From Fodinibius halophilus (lineage in GTDB: Bacteria > Bacteroidota > Rhodothermia > Balneolales > Balneolaceae), in the NCBI RefSeq assembly GCF_011059105.1, contig NZ_JAALLS010000018.1, positions 1 to 64,000 on the forward strand: 64,000 nucleotides of DNA, given 5' to 3'. Position 1 is the stretch's first letter, and each line of letters starts with the position of its first letter. The notes under the pieces were generated by a model, which was not told the DNA's origin, did no database searches, and worked only from the letters and a program-made list of their open reading frames with translations. Below are positions 17,323 to 25,895 of this stretch, in pieces. Both the position numbers and the translations under genes were made by a program.

Positions 17323-18273
17323 TTATTCATTCTCAAAACTCATAATATCATCAAGTATATCAGCACCGTATTTTATATTTAGCTTATCAAAAAAATCTGG
17401 GTCAACATCCTGTATGTAAGCTAAATAGCCTTTAAGGCTTAAAATATCGCTATCTTCCAAATCCCCTTTAGAGTATTTGTAAACTTTCCTCTTAACCTTT
17501 TCCTTTTTGTCATAGCCAATTGAAACATTGCCCTTATTTGAAATTACTAGACCCGTTATAACTTTTTTAGTGCCACGAGACATAAAAGCAGTCTTTTCTT
17601 CATTAAATTCAAGACTCAAATCTTGGTCATTCAAATGATCTCGAACTGAAGAATAAAACTTTGCACATATTCCCTTTTCATTTGTTGAAAAAACAATATC
17701 ATCAGCATACCTAGTTACAGTGCTAGATTTGTCTAGCTCTTTAGATATTTTCTCCATTGCTTCATCAAAATCATACATTACAATATTACTTATAATTGGA
17801 GAAGTTGGCGCCCCTACAGCCAACCCATATTGATATCCTTTAATATGGTTTTTTCGAAAACAAATTCTTTTAAGATCTGAATAATCTGTATCATCAAACT
17901 CATATTTAGAAGAGTCTTTGACAATAGAAATGATATCATCAGGCTTTATAGATGGGAAAAAATTTTTGAAATCTAATCGAAGGCTATACTCATAATCTTT
18001 ATGCAATCTAGCATTTTCAAAAGTAGGAGATTCAACTCCTCTTTTATAAGCCATTGCGATGGGATGAACATCATTTTTTTTAAAAATTATCTCCATCAAA
18101 GCATATTGTAACGTTTTAGTTTCTTTAGCAGGGTGATTTATTTCTCGATAACCTCCATTCGCTTTCTCTATACGATAAGTTTTATAAGATGCAGGTGCTT
18201 TTTTTATAATATTTGAAATATTATCAATAGATAGACTTGTATACTTTGATAGTAAGCCCTTTAAAATACTCAT
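17323..18273 (-). CDS. Retron reverse transcriptase (type II-A, Ec86/St85-like)
   Basis: A 316-residue RNA-directed DNA polymerase. Retron-specific features are visible: the region X motif N-A-R-L-H (87-91), and ITG (239-241) in the region Y position where most retrons have VTG. Polymerase motifs are LRLDFKNFFPSI with D101, the SPIISN block (158-163) and YADD (189-192; catalytic D191 and D192). Length equals that of Ec86-type enzymes. It overlaps the effector stop by ATGA, so the two are translationally coupled. It should copy the msd part of the RNA at 19199-19371 into msDNA. Sequence is visibly richer in A and T than neighbouring genes. Confidence 0.95.
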   Translation of the reverse strand: MSILKGLLSKYTSLSIDNISNIIKKAPASYKTYRIEKANGGYREINHPAKETKTLQYALMEIIFKKNDVHPIAMAYKRGVESPTFENARLHKDYEYSLRLDFKNFFPSIKPDDIISIVKDSSKYEFDDTDYSDLKRICFRKNHIKGYQYGLAVGAPTSPIISNIVMYDFDEAMEKISKELDKSSTVTRYADDIVFSTNEKGICAKFYSSVRDHLNDQDLSLEFNEEKTAFMSRGTKKVITGLVISNKGNVSIGYDKKEKVKRKVYKYSKGDLEDSDILSLKGYLAYIQDVDPDFFDKLNIKYGADILDDIMSFENE

Positions 18274-19184
18274 TTTAACCGGCTTTTAAGTAACTCGAAT
18301 CTTTCTCTCGAGTTTTTAAAATAGTTATTCAAAATTGCTGACCTTATAACATTTATATCTATACCAATAAAAGAATAATAGAACCTAGACTCGTTTAAGG
18401 TTCTAATTAAATAACCTTCTTCTTTCTTTACCAAATCTAAAGCCAACAGTAATGGAATCGATGTGTATATATCATCATATGATTCCTCCTCTCCATAAAT
18501 AAATTTTAACATTTCTAATACTTCCCTTTGCTTCACAGGAGAAAGTATTGCAATTAAATCTAAAACAAATAGTAACCTATCCTTTGCCTGAAGCGCTTCA
18601 AAAGCACTATATTTTTTTAGATCTACTCTTTTATTTCTTTCTCTTTTCAAACTCTGAATGCGTTCTTCTACCACACCAAAGCACTTAGAAAAATTTTTGT
18701 ACTTTGTATAAATAACAGGTTTAAAATTAGATTTTTTATCCAACTTTTTTAAAGGTCCAAGATTAATAAACGAATCTGAGTTTTTATGTTCTATATCATT
18801 AATTACTAAAACATTTTTCGCAATTCCATCTTCAAGCATAAAAGCACCTAATTCTGAAAAAGTACTTTCACTACCTAACACTATAATTATACAATCAGAA
18901 TAATCCGCTAACTGTTTTTCTATTGTCAACCAATCTCTACCCTCTTCTTCTCCTATCACTTTGAATATTTTTTCAGCCTTAAAAAACCTAAACTCCTTTA
19001 AATGTTCTGAAGCATACTTCATTAAACGTTCACGATTGGTATTACCATTATCAGGTCTTTTACCACAAGTAAAAATAAAAACGGAGTTTTTTGTTAGATG
19101 ACTAGTATAATTTTTAAGACTACTTTTAAATGCATGTAAAGCCTCTCTTCCCCCTCTTGTAATTCTTAAATCTTGAAAAACCAT
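18270..19184 (-). CDS. Retron effector: nucleoside deoxyribosyltransferase-like protein with C-terminal helical domain
   Basis: A 304-residue protein between the msr-msd RNA and the reverse transcriptase, the position of the type II-A (St85/Ec86 family) effector. Residues 30-165 form a Rossmann-like alpha/beta domain (SVFIFTCGKR, CIIIVLGS), with ESTFSELGAF (106-115) resembling the catalytic Glu loop of nucleoside deoxyribosyltransferases (candidate E111). Residues 190-304 are helical and consistent with the winged-helix domain of this family. In Ec86 the effector is held inactive by msDNA and the reverse transcriptase and mediates abortive phage defence. The same role here is inferred. Confidence 0.85.
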   Translation of the reverse strand: MVFQDLRITRGGREALHAFKSSLKNYTSHLTKNSVFIFTCGKRPDNGNTNRERLMKYASEHLKEFRFFKAEKIFKVIGEEEGRDWLTIEKQLADYSDCIIIVLGSESTFSELGAFMLEDGIAKNVLVINDIEHKNSDSFINLGPLKKLDKKSNFKPVIYTKYKNFSKCFGVVEERIQSLKRERNKRVDLKKYSAFEALQAKDRLLFVLDLIAILSPVKQREVLEMLKFIYGEEESYDDIYTSIPLLLALDLVKKEEGYLIRTLNESRFYYSFIGIDINVIRSAILNNYFKNSRERFELLKSRLK

Positions 19185-19198
19185 ATCTATAAAAGTAA

Positions 19199-19371
19199 TC
19201 CATGCTACTTTCTACCATGAATACCGCGAGGGGAATCCCTCTCGGTATTTCGAATGAGATAGCGAGAGGGATTCCCCTCGCTTGGAAACTCAGAAAATGC
19301 ATCCGAGGTCAGCTTACACCAACCTATCCGATAATTAACATTATCGAGTGAAAACTAGAAAGTAGCATGGA
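19199..19371 (-). ncRNA. Retron msr-msd non-coding RNA
   Basis: Perfect 16-bp inverted repeats at 19356-19371 (a1) and 19199-19214 (a2) bracket the RNA. Reading the minus strand, a1 ends in TA followed by a G (19355), the expected branching guanosine. The msr part has a 7-bp hairpin (19329-19346, GTTA loop) and an 8-bp hairpin with a GUAA tetraloop (19306-19325). TCTGAGTT (19287-19294) is also found in the Ec86 RNA, as I recall it, where it marks the cDNA 3' end, preceded by TGCATT in both. The msd part is a long hairpin (19226-19281). Predicted msDNA is about 80 nt (near 19215 to 19294). The 3' end lies 15 bases before the effector start. Confidence 0.85.
19226..19281 (-). other. msd stem-loop of the retron
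   Basis: GCGAGGGGAATCCCTCTCG (19226-19244) pairs perfectly with 19263-19281 over 19 bp around an 18-nt loop. It is GC-rich within an AT-rich cassette. It lies inside the a1/a2 repeats where the reverse-transcribed part of a retron is expected, so the msDNA should fold into this hairpin. Confidence 0.85.
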
Positions 19372-19426
19372 GTTTTTATTAACAAAACTCAATTAACGAA
19401 TTTTCAAACACTCATTCAAAACCTTC

Positions 19427-19458
19427 TCATTCATCTCCATTCCCAACCTGCGCAGGAT
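19427..19458 (-). repeat. pheA 3' end (proximal copy flanking retron)
   Basis: This is the native pheA copy of the 32-bp direct repeat whose second copy is at 17283-17314. It covers the last ten codons and the stop codon. The retron lies between the two copies. Confidence 0.85.
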
Positions 19459-20578
19459 AACATCCAAGCACTTTCAGTGAACTGGCTTCCTGTTCCAGCT
19501 CTTCCATTGCCACTCTTGTATCAGAATTAGCGATATTACCCTCGATATCGAGATAAAACTGGTATTTCCAGGGCTCATTGGGTTTGGGCCGAGATTCCAA
19601 CTTGGTCATTCGAATATCGTGATCATCAATTACATTAAGGCATTTGATGAGCGCTCCTTTATCGTGAGAAGTAACCATCAGCAGCGACGTTTTGCAGGGT
19701 ATCTGTTGGTCTACCTCCACGGGATTGCGTCCCACAACCACAAAGCGCGTAAAATTTTCAGGTTGATTAGCGATATCCCGCTTCAAAATCTCAAGTCCAT
19801 AAATTTCTGCGGCATAACTTCCGGCTATGGCCGCTTGTGAAAGATCACCGTCTTCCAACACTTTTTTGGCCGACATCGCCGTATCAATATACGACTCAAT
19901 CTTACAATCGTGCAGTTTTGCCAGGTAATTACTGCACTGAGAAATGGCTTGTGGGTGCGACATGATGCGACGAATACGTTCAATCGCTACATCTTCCAAG
20001 GCAAGCAAACAGTGGACTATTCGCAAGGCTTCTTCCCCAACAATATGCAGATCGTCCTCTCCCAAGATGTTATAGGTATCATTAATGGAGCCGGCCGTGG
20101 TATTTTCTATGGGCAGAATGGCATAGTCAACCTCTTCATTTTTAACCGCCTCTGCCGCCTGCTGAAAGGTATTGTAGCCATAGGAGTGCACCTCGGTATA
20201 TCGCTCTTCAAAATGACGATAGGCCGCTTGGTGACTGAAGGCGCCATCGGTCCCCTGGTATGCCACCTGCACAATCTCATCATCCTTTTTGGCATTTTGA
20301 TGATCGACCAGCGTATGGGTTTGAAACCGGACGGAGTGATGGATGATATCTTTAAAAAGCTCCTCGGCAAAATAGCGATCAAGACCGGCTTCACGAGCCA
20401 GTTTAGTAATTTTACTCAGCAGCTGTTCTTCGCGTTTCGTATCGCGGATATTACGTTCTTCATCTAACTTAAAAGATGACACTTCACGTACCAGCTCCTG
20501 GCGCTTTGCCAGTGCATCTATAATCTTTTTGTCTGTTTCGTCGAGCAGTTTTCGTATCGATTCCAGTTTGTCAGCCAT
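19427..20578 (-). CDS. pheA: Bifunctional chorismate mutase/prephenate dehydratase
   Basis: The P-protein of phenylalanine synthesis converts chorismate to prephenate and then to phenylpyruvate. Residues 1-88 are an AroQ-type chorismate mutase helix bundle (IRKLLDETDKKIIDALAKR). Residues about 105-285 are prephenate dehydratase (VAYQGTDGAFSHQAA, then PIENTTAGSINDTYN). The C-terminal ACT domain has the GAL-type (DKGALIKCL) and ESRP motifs that bind phenylalanine for feedback inhibition. The reading frame is intact although the retron abuts its stop, because the insertion regenerates the 3' end. Confidence 0.95.
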   Translation of the reverse strand: MADKLESIRKLLDETDKKIIDALAKRQELVREVSSFKLDEERNIRDTKREEQLLSKITKLAREAGLDRYFAEELFKDIIHHSVRFQTHTLVDHQNAKKDDEIVQVAYQGTDGAFSHQAAYRHFEERYTEVHSYGYNTFQQAAEAVKNEEVDYAILPIENTTAGSINDTYNILGEDDLHIVGEEALRIVHCLLALEDVAIERIRRIMSHPQAISQCSNYLAKLHDCKIESYIDTAMSAKKVLEDGDLSQAAIAGSYAAEIYGLEILKRDIANQPENFTRFVVVGRNPVEVDQQIPCKTSLLMVTSHDKGALIKCLNVIDDHDIRMTKLESRPKPNEPWKYQFYLDIEGNIANSDTRVAMEELEQEASSLKVLGCYPAQVGNGDE

Positions 20579-20714
20579 CGGCTATGCCATAATAATTGTT
20601 GAATAAAGTGAACCGTTAAGAATATTAGATTGCAGTCTCTTATGAAAGAGAAAATATAAATATTGCTATTTTATAATTAACCGGGGATCATCTCTCGGCT
20701 TTTGATATTTCTGA

Positions 20715-21833
20715 TTAAGAGGTAGCCTTGCGATACCGGAAAATCGCGGCAGGTAATATGACTGCTGCCATAAGGGTTAACATGCCAACGAGGTGTTGAA
20801 TATCTGCCCAGCCGGCTCCCTTAAGCAGAACCATCCGCATAATCTTAATGAAATGGGCAACGGGATTAATCACCGCCAATTCCTGCGCCCATCCCGGCAT
20901 ACTTTCAATAGGCGTAAAGAGCCCGCCCATCAGGATGAAAACAACCATAATAAACCAGGCAATAAACATCGCCTGTTGTTGGGTATGAGTGATTGTTGAA
21001 ATAAAGAGTCCTATCCCCTCTACCACCAAGAGGTATATGCCCCCGATAGCAAAAAGCAGCCATACACTGCCTACAAAAGGGATCCCAAATCCAAAGTGCG
21101 CAATGGCAAGCCCCAGGCCAAGCTCAAACAATCCGATCACCCAAAACGGCAGTAACTTACCGGTAATAAACTGGTAGCGCTTGATAGGTGTCACATTCAA
21201 CTGTTCAATGGTACCGATCTCCCGTTCCCGCACAATATTCATCCCGGACAAAAACATCCCGATCATCGACACCAATACCACCAATATCCCCGGTACCATA
21301 TATTGAATATAATCCAGGTTCGGGTTATACCAGCTAGCCGGAATAATCTCTATGCCAGCCCTTTGGGCAAACTCATTCGTTGATACCTCGGTCGTAATTT
21401 CACTGCTGAAATCTTGGATAATCGATTGACCGTAGGCCTGTATTAAACCGGCGGTCGCTCCATCCACCGCATCAATATTCATCTGAACCGTGCTGGGCTG
21501 TGCGGAAGAAAGGTTGCGATCAAAGTCCTCAGGAATTACCAGTACCATCCTGATCTCGTTCTTACGCATCTCTTCAATGCCTTGATCTATATCAAAAGAT
21601 CGACTTTGCAGGTTAAAATAACCGGAAACTTCAAGCTTATTTACCAACCGTTGTGATGTAGCCGACTGATCGAAATCAACCAGGTGAAAATTCACTTCTC
21701 GCAGTTCATATGTAGCCGCAAAGGATAGTAGCACCAGCTGCACAATGGGCATTAAAAAGATGATGGGCAACATCGCCTTATTACGAAAAACCTGGAGAAA
21801 CTCTTTTTGCAGTAGAAATCTTATGGTTTGCAT
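20715..21833 (-). CDS. ABC-2 type transporter permease (YbhR-like)
   Basis: A 372-residue permease with one N-terminal membrane segment (about 22-42), a large periplasmic loop (about 43-170), then a block of five membrane segments (about 175-365). It contains the ABC-2 coupling stretch MNIVREREIGTIEQLNVTPI. The loop and fold match YhhJ/YbhR-type subunits that export drugs or cations. It is the last gene of the TetR-TolC-HlyD-ABC cluster. A 218-bp gap with a tandem repeat separates it from its partner permease. Confidence 0.9.
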   Translation of the reverse strand: MQTIRFLLQKEFLQVFRNKAMLPIIFLMPIVQLVLLSFAATYELREVNFHLVDFDQSATSQRLVNKLEVSGYFNLQSRSFDIDQGIEEMRKNEIRMVLVIPEDFDRNLSSAQPSTVQMNIDAVDGATAGLIQAYGQSIIQDFSSEITTEVSTNEFAQRAGIEIIPASWYNPNLDYIQYMVPGILVVLVSMIGMFLSGMNIVREREIGTIEQLNVTPIKRYQFITGKLLPFWVIGLFELGLGLAIAHFGFGIPFVGSVWLLFAIGGIYLLVVEGIGLFISTITHTQQQAMFIAWFIMVVFILMGGLFTPIESMPGWAQELAVINPVAHFIKIMRMVLLKGAGWADIQHLVGMLTLMAAVILPAAIFRYRKATS

Positions 21834-21888
21834 TTGTTTAATCGTTTAAACGTTGATTGTTCATCAAGAAACCGATATTGAAATCACG

Positions 21889-21923
21889 TAGTCAGTAGTC
21901 AGTAGTCAGTAGTCAGTAGTCAG
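21889..21923. repeat. Tandem repeat of TAGTCAG, five copies
   Basis: Five uninterrupted 7-bp TAGTCAG units lie in the gap between the two permease genes. The following 120 bases continue with AACTT/CACTG-type words but contain no gene. Copy number of such short repeats is likely to vary between strains. Confidence 0.85.
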
Positions 21924-22051
21924 AGGCTGTAAAGTTATCATGGCATCGTCAAAGAGTATTTCAAACTTCCAATTTCCAACTTCTTACTTCACGCTTTATA
22001 CTTAAAACTTTCAACTTAATACTTATAACTGATACACTGCTCACTGTTGCA

Positions 22052-23197
22052 TTATTCCAGTCTCTCCTTAAAACTTTTGATACTTAACACTATAAAAAGA
22101 AGGGTCATCCCTCCCAGAATTGCTGTTTCTTTCCAGATCATAAGCAACCCTACATCTTTCAGCATGATGCTTCGCACAATCACCAGGAACCAGCGTGCAG
22201 GAATAATATTACTTATCACCTGCAGGAATACCGGCATGCTCGAAATGGGAAATATAAATCCGGAAAGTAATACGGTCGGCAATAGTAACCCTGCCAGAGA
22301 AACCATCATAGCCGTTTGTTGATCGTCTGCTCGTGCTGAAATAAACACTCCCAGAGCAAGAGCAGTAAAGATAAACAGCAATGATTCAGCCAGAAATAAG
22401 CTATATGATCCTCGAAATGGTACTTCAAAAACCCAATGTGCCAGGGCCAAAATAGTTAGTACATTTACGAACGCCAGCACCAAATATGGCAACACCTTTC
22501 CAATGATAATCTGTAGTGGACGTAAGGGAGATACGAGTAAAATTTCCATATTCCCCATCTCCTTTTCACGGGTGATAGAAATGGAGGTCATTAAGGTAGA
22601 AATAAGCATTAGAATAACGGCAATAAGGCCGGGCACAAACAAGTTCACACTTTCTAACTGGGGATTAAACAGCATATTGGTATTGGTGATAATACCACTT
22701 TTCTGGGGCTGCCCCTCGTCGGCCAACTCCTGCTGGAAATCCACAATAATAGCGCTGGAATACTGTTGGATAAGTTGCGCTAAATTAGGATTTGAAGCAT
22801 CCGTAATCACATTAACCGAAGGCCGTTCACCGCGCTGTAGCTTCCGGGCAAAATCAGCTTCAAAGACCAATACTTCATCAATTTCACCCTGCTGAAAAAG
22901 CCCTTCAACTTTATCATAATCTTGAATCTCTCCTTTTACCGTAAAGTAGTTAGAGGCATCAATTTTATTTATCAACTCATGGGTAACCTGATCCTGTGAG
23001 GCATCCAGCACCATTACATTTGCATTTTCTACCTCGTTACGGATAGCAAAACCAAAAAGTAACATCTGAATTACCGGCATCCCAAAGAGAACAAGCAGCG
23101 TACGCTTATCACGATAGATCTGCTTAAACTCCTTGACCACAAATCCTGTGAATGCATCTATTTTATTCTTTATTCGACTATTCACCTCGTTCAGCAC
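22052..23197 (-). CDS. ABC-2 type transporter permease (YbhS-like)
   Basis: A 381-residue permease with the same layout as the downstream permease: N-terminal membrane segment, a large extracytoplasmic domain (about 55-190), and five C-terminal membrane segments. The coupling segment ITREKEMGNMEILLVSPLRP is diagnostic for ABC-2 permeases. It overlaps the upstream ATPase gene by 20 bases, so translation is probably coupled. It should form a heterodimeric membrane part with the 20715-21833 product. Confidence 0.9.
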   Translation of the reverse strand: MLNEVNSRIKNKIDAFTGFVVKEFKQIYRDKRTLLVLFGMPVIQMLLFGFAIRNEVENANVMVLDASQDQVTHELINKIDASNYFTVKGEIQDYDKVEGLFQQGEIDEVLVFEADFARKLQRGERPSVNVITDASNPNLAQLIQQYSSAIIVDFQQELADEGQPQKSGIITNTNMLFNPQLESVNLFVPGLIAVILMLISTLMTSISITREKEMGNMEILLVSPLRPLQIIIGKVLPYLVLAFVNVLTILALAHWVFEVPFRGSYSLFLAESLLFIFTALALGVFISARADDQQTAMMVSLAGLLLPTVLLSGFIFPISSMPVFLQVISNIIPARWFLVIVRSIMLKDVGLLMIWKETAILGGMTLLFIVLSIKSFKERLE

Positions 23198-23918
23198 CTC
23201 GGGCCAACCTTATGAAAACTTCTTCAATATCATCAGCCTCAAACTCCTCTTTAAGTCCGGCCGGTGTATCCAATGCATCAATATTTCCATCTACCATAAT
23301 TGAAACGCGATCACAATATTCTGCCTCATCCATATAATGAGTGGTCACAAAAACGGTGGTACCTTCCTCAGCTACTTTGTAGATCTGCTCCCAAAACTGC
23401 CGTCGTGTTATAGGATCGACACCTCCGGTGGGCTCATCAAGAAATACGATATCCGGCTCATGGAGCAGAGCCACCGAAAAAGCCAGCTTCTGCTTCCACC
23501 CCAAGGGTAATGAACCAATCATTTTATTTTGAAGCTCATTCATTCCAAGCATATTCACAAGTTCATCTGATTTCTGCTTAATCTGTTGGTCTCCCAAATC
23601 ATAGATACCGCCATACAACCGGATATTTTCGCGTACTGTTAGATCCTCGTACAGCGAAAACTTCTGACTCATATAACCGATACGTTTCTTAATCTGCTCA
23701 GGCTGCTTATACACATCATAACCCGCAACCGTTGCCTCACCCTCAGTGGGGACCAGCAACCCGGTAAGCATACGCATGGCTGTCGTCTTACCGGCTCCAT
23801 TAGCGCCCAGGAATCCAAAAATCTCTCCCGCTCCCACTTCAAATGAAATATGGTCTACCGCGGTAAAGTCACCGAATTTTCGTGTTAACTCTTCTGCCTT
23901 TATCATTGGATCATTCAT
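23178..23918 (-). CDS. ABC transporter ATP-binding protein
   Basis: A 246-residue ATPase. Walker A is GANGAGKT (38-45), Walker B ends in FLDEPT (159-164), and the switch His is in TTHYMDEAEYCD. The signature is degenerate, reading GSLPLGWKQK instead of LSGGQ. In E. coli YbhF the two nucleotide-binding domains are fused in one chain. Here they are separate genes overlapping by 8 bases, and this one corresponds to the second domain. It energises the neighbouring permease pair. Confidence 0.93.
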   Translation of the reverse strand: MNDPMIKAEELTRKFGDFTAVDHISFEVGAGEIFGFLGANGAGKTTAMRMLTGLLVPTEGEATVAGYDVYKQPEQIKKRIGYMSQKFSLYEDLTVRENIRLYGGIYDLGDQQIKQKSDELVNMLGMNELQNKMIGSLPLGWKQKLAFSVALLHEPDIVFLDEPTGGVDPITRRQFWEQIYKVAEEGTTVFVTTHYMDEAEYCDRVSIMVDGNIDALDTPAGLKEEFEADDIEEVFIRLARGAERGE

Positions 23919-24834
23919 AATTCTCCTCCTGTTCCATCAGGCGCATAAAGGTATCCTCAATATCGGGGGCAATGGCCACAACCGTTGGATTGATCACACC
24001 CTTTGATTTCAAATATTCCATTATTTGCTCGGCCTGTACCTCTTCACGCTTATCGGTGTAATGCACATATTCACCAAAAGGCTGCACTGATTCTGCATAC
24101 TTATAGGAACGAAGTAGTTGAATCAGCTGATATTTATTCTCTGTCTTTATGGCCCAAAGCTTGTTATTAAATGTTTTTGTGATACGCTCCGGAGTATCTA
24201 TAGAAAGAATTTGCCCATCTTGCATGAGGGCAACACGGTCGCATTGCTCGGCCTCATCCATATAAGGAGTTGATACCAAAATGGTAATATTTTCTTCTTT
24301 TAGGCGATGCAGCATCTGCCAAAACTCTTTGCGTGATACCGCATCTACCCCTGTGGTAGGCTCATCCAGAAACAATACTTCCGGCTTATGGATGAGAGCA
24401 CAGCTTAAGGCCAGCTTCTGTTTCATTCCCCCGGACAAGGCCCCGGCCAGTCGATCCTTGAAGGGTTCCAGCTGACTATAAATAGGCTTAATCAAATCGT
24501 AGTTAGCATCAACAGTAGTGCCAAAAACCGATGCGAAGAACTTCACATTCTCTTCCACCGAAAGATCCTGGTAGAGCGAAAAACGACCGGGCATATATCC
24601 TACAACTTTACGAATCTCGCGATAGCCGTCCACCACATCCAGGCCCAAAACCGAGGCTTCCCCTCCATCGGGTTTAAGCAGGGTTGTTAGTATTCGAAAA
24701 ATAGTTGTTTTTCCTGCACCATCGGGCCCTATCAAGCCAAAGAGTTCTCCTTCATGCACTTCAAAGGATATTCCCTTAACGGCTTCTTTAGCCCCATAAC
24801 TTTTGTGCGTATTATGTACACTTATTGGTTTCAT
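23911..24834 (-). CDS. ABC transporter ATP-binding protein
   Basis: A 307-residue ATPase with Walker A GPDGAGKT (36-43), canonical signature LSGGMKQKLALS and Walker B FLDEPTTGVD. The switch region reads STPYMDEAEQCD, with Pro-Tyr where a His is common (STHYMDEA), so hydrolysis may rely on the partner ATPase. A C-terminal extension (about 215-307) is typical of ABC-2 exporters. It corresponds to the first nucleotide-binding domain of YbhF and lies 63 bases after the HlyD-like gene. Confidence 0.93.
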   Translation of the reverse strand: MKPISVHNTHKSYGAKEAVKGISFEVHEGELFGLIGPDGAGKTTIFRILTTLLKPDGGEASVLGLDVVDGYREIRKVVGYMPGRFSLYQDLSVEENVKFFASVFGTTVDANYDLIKPIYSQLEPFKDRLAGALSGGMKQKLALSCALIHKPEVLFLDEPTTGVDAVSRKEFWQMLHRLKEENITILVSTPYMDEAEQCDRVALMQDGQILSIDTPERITKTFNNKLWAIKTENKYQLIQLLRSYKYAESVQPFGEYVHYTDKREEVQAEQIMEYLKSKGVINPTVVAIAPDIEDTFMRLMEQEENYE

Positions 24835-24897
24835 TGTTTTGTTATTCGTTATCTGTTATTAGGTATTTGAGTCCCACAAATAACCAATAACCATTAA

Positions 24898-25848
24898 CTA
24901 CTTTTCTGCTTGTAAATTTACTTCTCCGGGCATGCCAATCTTTATCATCCCATTGGGATTGGGCACCTTCACCTTAACCGCATACACCTGGGTTACGCGC
25001 TCTTCTTTCGTCTGTATCATTTTCGGCGTAAACTCGGCATCCGATGCGATCCAGCTTATATGTCCGGACATTGACCGATTTTCATCCGCATTCTTATCCA
25101 CCAACACTTCTACCTGCTGTCCCAACTTTACTGAAGGCAATTGTGCTCCACTGATATAAACTCTTAAATCCAGGGTATCCAGATTAGCAATCTGGTAAAG
25201 GGGCTGCCCTTTTTGTACCATCTCATGCGGCTCAACAAAAGATGTCAACACTCGTCCATTGACGGGATTAATAATTTTCGCATCCGATAGCTTATCCTCC
25301 ACTTGGGCAATTCGGCTTTGTGTGGCCTCAATATCTGCCCGTATCGACTGCTTCTGCGTCTGCAAAGCACGGATTCGTTTCCTGGCAGTTTGCACGCGTG
25401 CCTGGACATCATCCAGTTGCTGCTCGGTTGCGGCCCCATCTTTTTTCAATGCTCGGGTTCGTTTTAAGTTAGACTCTGCCAAATCCAACTCCTCTTTTTG
25501 TACCTCTACCTCGGCATTAATATTTGCAATACGAGCTTTTATAGATTTTAGCTGCGACTTTAGCTCATCACGCTGTAGCACCAACTGACTAGTATCTACT
25601 ATTCCAACCTTCTGATTCTGCCGAAGCAGGGCTCCCTCATCAGCATTAAATTGTAATAACTTCCCCGATGCCTCCGCCGATATCGCTATCTCGGTAGCCT
25701 CAAACTGTCCATATGCGTCGGATTTTCCGTTGTTGGAACAGCCGAAGAATGAAAATTGAACCAGTATAATTAATACATACACTGATGGCCTGATTAACCG
25801 TTTAACGTTATCTGGTACTGATATTTTTTTGTGTGTCCAAAATTCCAT
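24898..25848 (-). CDS. HlyD-family periplasmic adaptor lipoprotein (YbhG-like)
   Basis: A 316-residue membrane-fusion protein. A hydrophobic segment (22-36) ends in the lipobox-like FFGC with Cys37, so it is probably a lipoprotein rather than a plain membrane-anchored adaptor. A lipoyl-type half motif (EASGKLLQFNADEGALLRQNQ) is followed by a long coiled coil (about 100-195), then a beta-barrel domain. It should bridge the ABC-2 exporter and the TolC protein encoded upstream in the same cluster. Confidence 0.9.
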   Translation of the reverse strand: MEFWTHKKISVPDNVKRLIRPSVYVLIILVQFSFFGCSNNGKSDAYGQFEATEIAISAEASGKLLQFNADEGALLRQNQKVGIVDTSQLVLQRDELKSQLKSIKARIANINAEVEVQKEELDLAESNLKRTRALKKDGAATEQQLDDVQARVQTARKRIRALQTQKQSIRADIEATQSRIAQVEDKLSDAKIINPVNGRVLTSFVEPHEMVQKGQPLYQIANLDTLDLRVYISGAQLPSVKLGQQVEVLVDKNADENRSMSGHISWIASDAEFTPKMIQTKEERVTQVYAVKVKVPNPNGMIKIGMPGEVNLQAEK

Positions 25849-25895
25849 GATTGAAATAGATTTAGTTATAGTAATATTCGTTATTCACCTTCAGT

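Noticed and set aside
19185-19426. tRNA or integrase attachment core as the retron insertion site
   Set aside because: No tRNA cloverleaf is present; the duplicated sequence is the coding 3' end of pheA, and no integrase lies in the cassette.
21889-21923. CRISPR-like array
   Set aside because: The units are 7 bp, contiguous and without spacers, so this is a simple tandem repeat.
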